Both the position numbers and the translations under genes were made by a program. From Rhodoferax sp. (GTDB taxonomy: Bacteria; Pseudomonadota; Gammaproteobacteria; Burkholderiales; Burkholderiaceae), in NCBI GenBank assembly GCA_028292075.1, contig JAQGNA010000459.1, positions 1 to 5,937 on the forward strand: a stretch of 5,937 nt of DNA. The letters are read 5' to 3'. The notes beneath the pieces were generated by a model. That model worked only from the letters and a program-made list of their open reading frames with translations. It was not told the origin of the DNA and did no database searches. Of the stretch, positions 1 through 5,937 are shown one piece after another. Position 1 is the stretch's first letter. Each line of letters begins with the position of its first letter.

Positions 1-1
1 G

Positions 2-193
2 ATCGGCATGACCCTCACCGAAAGCCTGGCCATGCTGCCGGCGGCCAGCGTCAGCGGCTTTTTCATCGGGCACCCGGAAAGTGTGTATTTCAATGTACGC
101 CGCATTGGTGAAGACCAACTGATGGACCTGGCCCGCCGCCGGGGCGTGGCCGAGGCCGAACTGCGCAGGTTGTTGGCGCCGGTACTGGGCTAG
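2..193 (+). CDS. metH: Methionine synthase, cobalamin-dependent, C-terminal end (partial)
   Basis: This is the last 63 codons of a gene that enters from the left edge; the frame is open from base 2 to a TAG stop at 191-193. MetH transfers a methyl group from methyltetrahydrofolate through cobalamin to homocysteine, making methionine in the cytoplasm. The visible piece is the end of the AdoMet-binding reactivation domain, which remethylates the cofactor after it oxidises. It contains the family stretches 'MTLTESLAM', 'ASVSG' and 'HPES.YF', and ends in 'LLAPVLG', matching in order the end of E. coli MetH (TESFAMWPGASVSG, HPDSKYY, WLAPNLG) as I remember it. The Tyr/Phe pair after HPES sits where the E. 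coli protein has the Tyr pair next to AdoMet. The ending looks natural rather than truncated. The upstream domains are outside the window. Only a weak GC-rich hairpin without a T-run (207-228) follows the stop, so no terminator is claimed. Confidence 0.93.
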   Translation: MGMTLTESLAMLPAASVSGFFIGHPESVYFNVRRIGEDQLMDLARRRGVAEAELRRLLAPVLG

Positions 194-330
194 CCACGGA
201 TGAGGTGCAGGGCGGTGCCCCGGCCTGCCCGCTCGACCGCGACCCAAGGGCGCTTTACCAGGGGTAACACCGCGGTTTGGGCATGGTCTATGGTGAAGAG
301 GCCTTCCCACCTTGGCCCCTAAATTGCTGC

Positions 331-345
331 AGGGTCGTTGACCCT
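331..345. repeat. Perfect short palindrome just before a ribosome binding site
   Basis: AGGGTC and GACCCT form perfect 6-base arms around the 3-base loop GTT. The dyad ends one base before the GAGGA (346-350) that probably serves the ATG at 356. In RNA it would form a tight hairpin against the ribosome binding site; in DNA it could be a small operator. No regulator can be named from the sequence. The rest of 194-355 holds nothing else I can support. Confidence 0.5.
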
Positions 346-355
346 GAGGAAATTC

Positions 356-865
356 ATGCTCACTGCCGAGATGCGGACTTCACCGCAACCTGCTTCAACA
401 ATTCAAATCGCTTCGCCTTCACGTGGCACAGCGGCGCCGTCGCTGTGGAAGTCGAGCTGGACCACGGCCGGCGTCTGGTGTCTGGCGGCCGGAACGCTGG
501 CGGCTTCCCTCGTCTATACAGGGACGGAGGAACAGCCCCTGGCGTCTCACCGGGAGTGGACCACGGTAACCGCGCTGGGGTTGGGCACTGCAACGGCTGT
601 CGCCGCTGCGCCCCCGTCCTACTCTGCCAGCGTAGGCCGCACCGCTTGCGACGCCTGTGGCCGGGTCGAAGCGGTCACCACCTTGCCCACCTTTAAAACG
701 CTTGCGGATCGCACGGCAGGAAGGACCAAGGGGCGCAAGCCGCTCTATGAGGTTCAGGTGCGCATGGCCACCGGGCATGTCCGCGTGGTTCACGTCGAAT
801 CAGCGCCGGCCCTTGGGGCCGAGGTGACGGTGGAAAACGGCACCCTGCAAGCAGCCAACCGCTGA
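356..865 (+). CDS. Probable membrane-anchored envelope protein with SlyB-like C-terminus, no glycine zipper
   Basis: The predicted protein has 169 residues. I chose the ATG at 356 because GAGGA (346-350) lies 5 bases upstream; the in-frame TTG at 338 has no such site and would place the 331-345 palindrome partly inside the gene. A hydrophobic segment at about residues 37-55 looks like an N-terminal membrane anchor or uncleaved signal. A second Ala/Gly/Val-rich stretch lies at 71-87. C98 and C101 form a CxxC ('CDACGRVEAV'), and residues 131-165 run 'YEVQVRM.TG..RVVHV' to 'VTVENGTLQ'. As remembered, this pairing of a Cys-Gly-x-Val strand with a Tyr-x-Val-x-Val-Arg-Met strand is typical of the SlyB/glycine-zipper outer-membrane lipoproteins of Burkholderiales. 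The Gly-rich zipper expected between the two is replaced by about 20 charged residues. There is no lipobox. The gene stands alone between metH and a long gap. The function is unknown. A true gene is likelier than not, since both the start site and the C-terminal pattern fit. Confidence 0.6.
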   Translation: MLTAEMRTSPQPASTIQIASPSRGTAAPSLWKSSWTTAGVWCLAAGTLAASLVYTGTEEQPLASHREWTTVTALGLGTATAVAAAPPSYSASVGRTACDACGRVEAVTTLPTFKTLADRTAGRTKGRKPLYEVQVRMATGHVRVVHVESAPALGAEVTVENGTLQAANR

Positions 866-1093
866 AATTCTGCCTGCGCCCGGCACCGTACTGTCTCTGG
901 ATGGCGGTGTGCCCCGGCGCGGCGGCGCTGTATTGCGCTTTCACGCGGTCAGCAACACCTCTGCTTTCGATCAGCCATGCGCAACGGCAAGGCTGGCACG
1001 TCAGGCTGCTGATGCCCCTGCACTTTCCGAGGGCAAAACGCAAACCTGTCGCCGCAGTGCACGAGCAACGCAACCAGAGTAATAAAACGACCC

Positions 1094-1142
1094 CAGGGTA
1101 AAAGGTTGTGTCCATCACAAACGGCTGGGTTTGCGGACCCTG
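1094..1142. repeat. Nested inverted repeats
   Basis: The outer arms are CAGGGT (1094-1099) and ACCCTG (1137-1142), a perfect 6-base match. Inside them, TTGTG and CACAA (1106-1110, 1116-1120) pair around the 5-base spacer TCCAT. The stretch could fold as RNA or serve as an operator. It has no T-run, so it is not a normal intrinsic terminator for the gene ending at 865. Confidence 0.35.
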
Positions 1143-1240
1143 TCATGTGACGCAAGCATGGCTGTTATTTCGCTCTTCCTCTGGCAGGTGGCGTATCGGC
1201 TGGAGACTGCGGTATCAAAAACATAGCTGCGCTGTTGCAC

Positions 1241-1257
1241 TTGTTTGATGAACAAAC
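1241..1257. repeat. Small dyad TTGTT-N5-AACAA / GTTTG-N5-CAAAC
   Basis: Two overlapping perfect 5-base inverted repeats with 5-base spacers occupy 1241-1255 and 1243-1257. Half-site spacing and outer bases (TTGT-N7-ACAA) are the same as in the dyad at 1106-1120. This suggests, but does not show, two copies of one operator upstream of the acyltransferase gene. Confidence 0.3.
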
Positions 1258-1444
1258 GAAATAAACGGTTGTGTCACAGCTTATCGGCGGCTAGTTCGAT
1301 TTGCATAACAGAGTCATGTCAATTTTCCAAGTGCAGTGGTCACGTTTACTGACATTTTGTGACTAGCCTGTAGGACAACTTCCCGTAGCATTGTGGTTTT
1401 CAAGATGTCATACAAGCAGTGTCTACTGCATTGGCACACAGTCC

Positions 1445-1449
1445 GAGAG
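1445..1449 (+). promoter_or_regulatory. Ribosome binding site deciding the acyltransferase start
   Basis: GAGAG lies 5 bases before the ATG at 1455. The alternative in-frame GTG at 1419 has no purine-rich site upstream (CATACAAGCA), and the family's conserved core starts soon after the ATG ('FNRYFQIAPAL' at residues 13-23). The later start is therefore preferred. Confidence 0.55.
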
Positions 1450-1454
1450 CACAT

Positions 1455-2258
1455 ATGTCACATACGAAGAATTCACAGCCGGGGGATCGGTTCAATCGTT
1501 ACTTCCAGATCGCACCTGCATTGTGCGAAGAAACTCGTAACGAAGTGTTTCACATCCGTCATGACGTCTATGCCCGCGAATTTGGCTTCGAGCCTTTGCG
1601 CGCAGACCAACGCGAAAGCGACCGTTACGACCGACATTCACTGCATTGCATCGTGAAGACCGCCGATGCCAGCAACCAACTGGTGGGCTGTGCGCGCATC
1701 GTGATGCCTGACTTGACAGCGCCGGACGCGCCGCTGCCGTTCGAGATCGCTTGCCGCGACACGCTCGACCGCAGCATTATCGACCCTGCCAAGCTGCCGC
1801 GGCATCGCATTGCCGAAGTCTCCCGCCTCGCCGTGATGTCCGGCTTTCGTCGCCGCAAGGACGAAAAATTGTCAGCCGATGTTTCCTTGAACGAGCAGGA
1901 TTTCGGCGGTGGGGAGATTCCGCGCTTTCCGAACATTCCTCTGAGTCTTTACAGCGCCGCAGTGCTGATGGCGCAACGCCAGGACATCGAATACCTGTTC
2001 GTACTGACCGAGCCGCGGCTGTCCAAGCATTTTGCCAAGTTTGGCGTGAACATCATGCCCATCGGCGCCCCGATCGATTTCCATGGGATCCGCGTTCCCT
2101 CGGTCATGCGCGTGGCCGACATCTACCCGGGGCTGCGTGCGCTGTTCCGCCCGATCTGGCACGCGATCGAGCGCCAGCTCGACGTTGCTTATTCCGCTGC
2201 CCTGCCGGCCCTCTCCCTGGAGCAGGACGCCGAGCAGCTCGAGCTGGAATATTGCTGA
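1455..2258 (+). CDS. PEP-CTERM/exosortase system-associated acyltransferase (LuxI/GNAT-like)
   Basis: The 267-residue protein matches the family known as PEP-CTERM/exosortase system-associated acyltransferase (TIGR03694 as remembered). These proteins share the fold of LuxI-type N-acyl amino acid or homoserine lactone synthases. They are thought to move an acyl group onto an amine; the true substrate is not established. Visible family marks are 'FNRYFQIAPAL' (13-23), 'R.DVYAREFGFE' (35-46), 'YDRHSLHC' (58-65), 'LVGCARIVMPD' (77-87), 'LPFE' (94-97) and 'IAEVSRLAVMSGFRRR' (119-134). The last corresponds to the Glu-x-x-Arg-x-x-Val strand of LuxI-like enzymes. The C-terminal part (about 161-243) continues 'IPLSLY' and 'RVADIYPGLR'. 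Length is usual for the family and nothing is broken. There is no signal peptide, so it should be cytoplasmic. It is transcribed alone, facing comM, and no exosortase, PEP-CTERM substrate or PrsK/PrsR-type gene is in the window. Its 5' end lies in lower-GC DNA. A hydroxylated or long-chain acyl-amino acid synthase remains possible. Confidence 0.85.
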   Translation: MSHTKNSQPGDRFNRYFQIAPALCEETRNEVFHIRHDVYAREFGFEPLRADQRESDRYDRHSLHCIVKTADASNQLVGCARIVMPDLTAPDAPLPFEIACRDTLDRSIIDPAKLPRHRIAEVSRLAVMSGFRRRKDEKLSADVSLNEQDFGGGEIPRFPNIPLSLYSAAVLMAQRQDIEYLFVLTEPRLSKHFAKFGVNIMPIGAPIDFHGIRVPSVMRVADIYPGLRALFRPIWHAIERQLDVAYSAALPALSLEQDAEQLELEYC

Positions 2259-2276
2259 TCGCCGGTTGACATCCTT

Positions 2277-2299
2277 CCAGGCGCTCCTCTAAACGCTGG
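2277..2299. terminator. Weak hairpin between convergent genes
   Basis: CCAGGCG (2277-2283) can pair with CGCTGG (2294-2299) if one G bulges out; a competing stem uses AGGCG (2279-2283) and CGCCT (2301-2305). It lies 18 bases past the acyltransferase stop and between two converging genes, where a terminator is expected. No T-run follows on either strand, so this is only a candidate. Confidence 0.2.
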
Positions 2300-2392
2300 A
2301 CGCCTCTCCGCGCAGTGGCGAAAAGCGGGCGCACAGGCCAAGCCGGGTCATCGCCTGGGTCGAGCTGTCTGGGTTGCCTGACCGCAACCGCC

Positions 2393-3931
2393 TCAATGGG
2401 TTTGCGGCCGCAATGCCCGCCGGTATTGCACCGCTTCCGCAATATGCGCGATACCGGTGTCCGGCAAACTGTTGAGATCGGCAATGGTGCGGGCCACCTT
2501 CAATGCCCTGTGGATGCTTCTGGCCGACCACCCCAACCGTGCGGCGGTGGTGTTCAGAAACCGCAGCGCCTCGGCACTCAGCCGCGCATGATCGTCGATC
2601 TCCTGACCCTGCAACGCCTGGTTCGGCTTGCCCTGGCGCGCCACAGCCCGCTGCCGCGCCGCGGTGCTGCGTTCGCGGATGGCGGCGGTCGATTCGCCGG
2701 GCGGCGCGCCCAGCAAGTCCTGCGGTGGCAGCGCAGGCACTTCCACATGCAGGTCGATCCGGTCGATCAGCGGCCCGCTCAACTTGGACTGGTAGCGCAG
2801 CACCTGATCCGGCGTGCAACGGCAGGGCGTCTGGCGTGAGCCGAGATAGCCGCACGGACAAGGGTTCATGGCCGCGATCATCTGAAAGCGCGCCGGAAAT
2901 TCCGCACGCCGGGCGGCGCGGGAAATGGTGATGCGGCCGGTCTCTAGCGGTTCGCGCAGCGCCTCGAGCGCCGCGCGGGGGAACTCCGGCAGTTCGTCCA
3001 GGAACAGCACGCCATGGTGGGCCAGGGAGATTTCTCCCGGCCGCGGCGGAGACCCACCGCCAACCAGCGCCACGGCGCTGGCGGTGTGGTGCGGTGTGCA
3101 GGTGGGCCGCGTGGCCCAACGTTCCAGCACAAAACGCCCGCCTACGCTCGCGACGGCAGCGCTCTCTAGTGCCTCCTGCACCGTCATGGGCGGCAAGAGC
3201 CCGGCAAAGCGCTGGGCCAGCATCGATTTGCCCGAGCCCGGCGGCCCGACCATCAACAGGCTGTGGCCCCCGGCGGACGCGATCTCCAACGCCCGCTTGG
3301 CGCCGGCCTGTCCCTTGACGTCCGAAAGATCGTCGTAGGGCGCCGTTTCGGGCAGATCGCGCGGCGCCAGGCGGTGCCAGCCGGTGTCGGGCGCGTCCAC
3401 CGGGGCGGTGCCTGGCGGCAGGAAGTGGCGCACCACGTCAAGCAGGTGCTCGGCGCAGTAGACCTCGGCGTCGGGCACCAGGGCGGCTTCGTCGGCGCTG
3501 CCGGGCGGCAGCACCAGGCGGATCCGCACCTGCTTCGCGTGCAGGGCGAGGCTCATGGCCAAGGCGCCACGCACCGGCCGCAAAGCGCCTGACAGCGAAA
3601 GCTCACCCGCGAATTCATAACCCGCCAGCCGGCTGCCGTCGATCTGCCCGCTGGCTGCCAGGATGCCCAGGGCGATGGGGAGGTCGAACCGGCCAGAATC
3701 CTTTGGAAGGTCGGCCGGTGCCAGGTTGACGGTGATGCGTTTGTTATGAGGAAACTCCAGCCCGGCATTCTGGATGGCCGATCGCACCCGCTCACGCGCT
3801 TCCTTGACCTCCACGTCTGCCAAACCGACGAGTGTAAAACTCGGCAGCCCGTTGACCAAATGCACCTCAACGGTGACTGCTGGCGCTTCCAGGCCCAGCA
3901 GGGCGCGACTTTGCACCAAAGACAAGCTCAT
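2393..3931 (-). CDS. comM: ComM/YifB family Mg-chelatase-like AAA+ ATPase
   Basis: The protein has 512 residues, the normal length for this family. ComM is a cytoplasmic hexameric helicase that drives branch migration when incoming single-stranded DNA is integrated during natural transformation; the wider YifB family is found in most bacteria. Residues 1-180 form the Lon-protease-like N-terminal domain ('SLVQSRALLGLEA', 'VEVHLVNGLPSFTLVGL', 'KRITVNLAPADLPKDSGRFD'). The AAA+ core has Walker A GPPGSGKS at 229-236, Walker B 'GVLFLDELPEF' at 307-317 and the family signature 'MNPCPCGYLG' at 355-364 with a following Cys-x-Cys (370-372). It also has 'SGPLIDRIDLH' with the likely arginine finger near R391. 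Residues 469-486 ('SARSIHRALKVARTIADL') form the C-terminal sensor-2 helix. The ATG at 3931 is chosen because AGGGAGG lies 9 bases upstream and the family starts 'MSLSLVQSRA'; the frame stays open further upstream but that extension is not family-like. It diverges from the glnK control region. Nothing in it looks damaged. Confidence 0.95.
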   Translation of the reverse strand: MSLSLVQSRALLGLEAPAVTVEVHLVNGLPSFTLVGLADVEVKEARERVRSAIQNAGLEFPHNKRITVNLAPADLPKDSGRFDLPIALGILAASGQIDGSRLAGYEFAGELSLSGALRPVRGALAMSLALHAKQVRIRLVLPPGSADEAALVPDAEVYCAEHLLDVVRHFLPPGTAPVDAPDTGWHRLAPRDLPETAPYDDLSDVKGQAGAKRALEIASAGGHSLLMVGPPGSGKSMLAQRFAGLLPPMTVQEALESAAVASVGGRFVLERWATRPTCTPHHTASAVALVGGGSPPRPGEISLAHHGVLFLDELPEFPRAALEALREPLETGRITISRAARRAEFPARFQMIAAMNPCPCGYLGSRQTPCRCTPDQVLRYQSKLSGPLIDRIDLHVEVPALPPQDLLGAPPGESTAAIRERSTAARQRAVARQGKPNQALQGQEIDDHARLSAEALRFLNTTAARLGWSARSIHRALKVARTIADLNSLPDTGIAHIAEAVQYRRALRPQTH

Positions 3932-3940
3932 TCGGACGGT

Positions 3941-3947
3941 CCTCCCT
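3941..3947 (-). promoter_or_regulatory. Strong ribosome binding site of comM
   Basis: On the minus strand this reads AGGGAGG, a close match to the anti-Shine-Dalgarno complement, with 9 bases to the ATG at 3931. It fixes the comM start and rules out the longer open frame reaching 4108. Confidence 0.75.
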
Positions 3948-3991
3948 AAATCGGTGCGGTGGCGCGCTGGAAAAGCGGCATATGGACGACT

Positions 3992-4008
3992 TGCACCGCA
4001 TCGGTGCA
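3992..4008. promoter_or_regulatory. NtrC-type enhancer site upstream of glnK-amtB
   Basis: TGCACCGCATCGGTGCA is a perfect dyad of the form TGCACC-N5-GGTGCA, the recognised NtrC (GlnG) binding pattern. Its centre at 4000 lies about 80 bases before the sigma-54 -24 element, near -104 from the predicted transcription start, a normal enhancer distance. NtrC phosphorylated under nitrogen limitation would bind here and activate sigma-54 polymerase. A partial second element, GGTGCACC, lies at 4055-4062, and a lone half-like GGTGCG at 3953-3958; neither has a good partner half. The site is also only about 60 bases upstream of the comM start. Confidence 0.75.
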
Positions 4009-4077
4009 TTTGTCCGTCTTTCGTGTCGCGGTTCAACGCGTCAGTGGCAGAGTAGGTGCACCGGGCGTGGGGGCATT

Positions 4078-4093
4078 TGGCACGCTCCGTGCT
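4078..4093 (+). promoter_or_regulatory. Sigma-54 (RpoN) promoter of glnK-amtB
   Basis: TGGCACGCTCCGTGCT matches the consensus TGGCACG-N4-TTGCW at all positions but one (G for the first T of the -12 element). The invariant GG (4079-4080) and GC (4091-4092) have the required 10-base gap. Transcription should start about 11-12 bases after the -12 element, near 4104. That leaves roughly 200 nt of leader before glnK. Together with the NtrC site this is the expected control of a nitrogen-scavenging operon. Confidence 0.8.
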
Positions 4094-4136
4094 TATGACC
4101 ATTGCCATTCCCTTTCACCCTTATCCGGAGCGAACC

Positions 4137-4645
<509 letters not shown>

Positions 4646-4678
4646 AGCTGCATTCGGAAAAAAGAAAGAAACTTCGAA

Positions 4679-5937
4679 ATGAAAAAACTGCTTGCTTCTT
4701 TTGTGCTCGGCCTGAGTTTGCTGGCCGGCGGAACCTTGTCCATGGCGCAGACGCCCGCGGCATCCGACGCGGCCCCGGCCGCCACGGCGCCCGCTGCTTC
4801 CGCACCAGTGGCCGCAGCGCCTGCCGCACCGGCCGCCGCTGCTGCGGTGGCCCCGGCTGAGGCGGCTTCCGCCGCGGCCGCGCCCGCTCCTGTTCCCAAC
4901 AAGGGCGACACTTCCTGGATGCTGGTCTCCACGTTGCTGGTCATCCTGATGACCGTGCCCGGCCTGGCCCTGTTCTACGGCGGCCTCGTCCGCAGCAAGA
5001 ACATGCTGTCCGTGCTGATGCAGGTCATGGTCACGTTCTCGCTGATCGTGGTGCTGTGGTTCATCTACGGCTACAGCCTGGCATTCACCGAGGGCAACGC
5101 CTACATCGGCGGGTTCGACCGGCTGTTCATGAAGGGCATCTGGGACAACGCCACGGGCACGTTCGCCAATGCCGCCACCTTCAGCAAGGGCGTCGTGATT
5201 CCCGAGATCGTCTTCGCCGCCTTCCAGGCCACGTTCGCCGGCATCACCTGCACGCTGATCGTCGGTGCCTTCGCCGAGCGCATCAAGTTCTCCGCGGTGC
5301 TGATGTTCATGGTCATCTGGTTCACCTTCAGCTACGCGCCGATGGCCCACATGGTCTGGTTCTGGAGGGGCCCAGACGCCTACACCGGCAAGGAAGTGGT
5401 CGACGCCATGAACGGCAAGGCCGGCCAGATCTGGCAGTGGGGCGCGCTCGACTTCGCCGGCGGTACCGTGGTGCACATCAACGCCGCCGTCGCTGGCCTG
5501 GTGGGTGCGTTCATGGTCGGCAAGCGCATCGGCTACGGCAAGGAAGCCATGGCACCGCACAGCCTGACGCTGACCATGGTCGGTGCCGCGTTGCTGTGGG
5601 TGGGCTGGTTCGGCTTCAACGCCGGCTCCGCACTCGAAGCCAACGGTTTCGCCGCCCTGGCCTTCATCAACACCCTGGGCGCCACGGCGGCCGCGGTGCT
5701 GGCCTGGTCCATCGGCGAAGCGCTGCACAAGGGCAAGGCCTCCATGCTGGGCGCCGCGTCCGGTGCCGTGGCCGGCCTGGTCGCCATCACGCCGGCCGCC
5801 GGCAACGTCGGCATCGGCGGTGGCCTGATCATCGGCTTCATCGCCGGCTTCGCCTGCCTCTGGGGTGTCACCGGCCTGAAGAAGATCCTCGGCGCGGACG
5901 ACTCGCTCGACGTGTTCGGCGTGCACGGTGTCGGCGG
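4679..5937 (+). CDS. amtB: Ammonium transporter AmtB (3' end cut off)
   Basis: The frame is open from the ATG at 4679 to the window edge: 419 codons, end not seen. AmtB is a trimeric inner-membrane channel that takes up ammonium when it is scarce. Residues 1-23 are a signal peptide (KK, hydrophobic core, probable cut after 'LSMA'). Residues 25-73 are an Ala/Pro-rich linker (29 Ala, 10 Pro of 49), then the channel begins at 'KGDTSWMLVSTLLVILMTVPG'. By motif alignment with E. coli AmtB: the gate phenylalanines are F182 and F186 ('FQATFAGIT'), W227 follows 'AHMV', D258 and H266 are in 'ALDFAGGTVVHINAA', F313 and S317 are in 'WFGFNAGSA', and H416 is in 'DVFGVHGVG'. Both pore histidines are therefore present and the channel should work. 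R230 in 'WFWRGPD' is a charged residue where I would expect a neutral one. No strong ribosome site precedes the ATG, only the A/G-rich GAAAAAAGAAAGAAA, which may lower its yield relative to GlnK. It is cotranscribed with glnK. Confidence 0.96.
   Translation, partial: MKKLLASFVLGLSLLAGGTLSMAQTPAASDAAPAATAPAASAPVAAAPAAPAAAAAVAPAEAASAAAAPAPVPNKGDTSWMLVSTLLVILMTVPGLALFYGGLVRSKNMLSVLMQVMVTFSLIVVLWFIYGYSLAFTEGNAYIGGFDRLFMKGIWDNATGTFANAATFSKGVVIPEIVFAAFQATFAGITCTLIVGAFAERIKFSAVLMFMVIWFTFSYAPMAHMVWFWRGPDAYTGKEVVDAMNGKAGQIWQWGALDFAGGTVVHINAAVAGLVGAFMVGKRIGYGKEAMAPHSLTLTMVGAALLWVGWFGFNAGSALEANGFAALAFINTLGATAAAVLAWSIGEALHKGKASMLGAASGAVAGLVAITPAAGNVGIGGGLIIGFIAGFACLWGVTGLKKILGADDSLDVFGVHGVG

Larger units (their letters stand above)
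866..1454. other. Long intergenic stretch, AT-richer toward the acyltransferase
   Basis: I see no convincing gene here. The open frames on both strands (for example 901-1101 + and 693-1118 -) lack ribosome binding sites and recognisable protein patterns. GC content falls to about 44% over 1201-1440 by hand count, clearly below the surrounding genes. The stretch contains several short dyads and four copies of TTGTG (1106, 1269, 1357, 1391), one pair of them inside the 9-base direct repeat GGTTGTGTC (1104-1112 and 1267-1275). It probably contains the promoter of the acyltransferase gene. I found no well-matched -35/-10 pair; TTGCAC (1235-1240) with AAATAA (1259-1264) is only a weak candidate. 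Confidence 0.6.

Noticed and set aside
207..228. Possible terminator after metH
   Set aside because: GCAGG/CCTGC and GGGC/GCCC stems overlap and compete, and there is no T-run after them.
277..696. A 139-codon plus-strand frame overlapping the gene at 356
   Set aside because: It has no ribosome site of quality and is rich in Arg, Cys and His, as expected of an out-of-frame reading. The overlapping frame has a good start site and a recognisable C-terminal pattern.
994..1010. A sigma-54-like TGGCACG followed by CTGCT upstream of the acyltransferase
   Set aside because: The GG to GC spacing is one base too long, and the site lies over 400 bases from the gene.
693..1118. A 141-codon minus-strand frame in the gap before the acyltransferase
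   Set aside because: It overlaps the end of the 356-865 gene, has no family pattern, and its Cys/Arg/Pro-rich composition is typical of chance frames.
1366..1375. GCCTGTAGGA, like the left half of a lux box, upstream of a LuxI-fold gene
   Set aside because: Nine of ten bases match one half of the classical lux box, but the other half shows no match, so there is no dyad.
1419..1454. GTG start giving a 12-residue longer acyltransferase
   Set aside because: There is no ribosome site before it, whereas the ATG at 1455 has GAGAG at good spacing.
3932..4108. N-terminal extension of comM by 59 codons
   Set aside because: The extension is not family-like, overlaps the NtrC and sigma-54 elements, and the ATG at 3931 has a strong ribosome site.

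Overview
The window reads as chromosomal DNA of a high-GC Gram-negative proteobacterium. It is most likely a betaproteobacterium of the Burkholderiales, near Comamonadaceae. This is judged from protein style (MetH tail, ComM, GlnK, an AmtB with a signal peptide and Ala/Pro linker) and from the exosortase-associated acyltransferase; no database search was possible. Most genes are ordinary housekeeping genes.

Layout. Bases 2-193 (+) are the last 63 codons of metH. Bases 356-865 (+) encode a probable membrane-anchored envelope protein whose C-terminal part resembles SlyB-type lipoproteins, but without their glycine zipper. A 589-base stretch without a convincing gene follows (866-1454); its 3' part drops to about 44% GC and holds several short dyads. 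Bases 1455-2258 (+) encode a LuxI/GNAT-fold PEP-CTERM/exosortase-associated acyltransferase, with no exosortase gene in view. Convergent to it, 3931-2393 (-) is comM (YifB family), the AAA+ branch-migration helicase of natural transformation.

Divergent from comM lies a nitrogen-control region. It has a perfect NtrC-type dyad (3992-4008), a near-consensus sigma-54 promoter (4078-4093), and a roughly 200-nt predicted leader with small hairpins and a possible 49-codon ORF (4137-4286). Then come glnK (4307-4645) and amtB (4679 to the window end, cut off). GlnK is the PII signal protein that reversibly blocks the ammonium channel AmtB, and the promoter elements fit induction under nitrogen limitation.

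The points most worth a second look are the isolated acyltransferase with its AT-rich, dyad-containing upstream DNA, the leader ORF between the sigma-54 promoter and glnK, and the zipper-less SlyB-like protein. I see no convincing sign of a completely new system, RNA gene, mobile element or CRISPR array.
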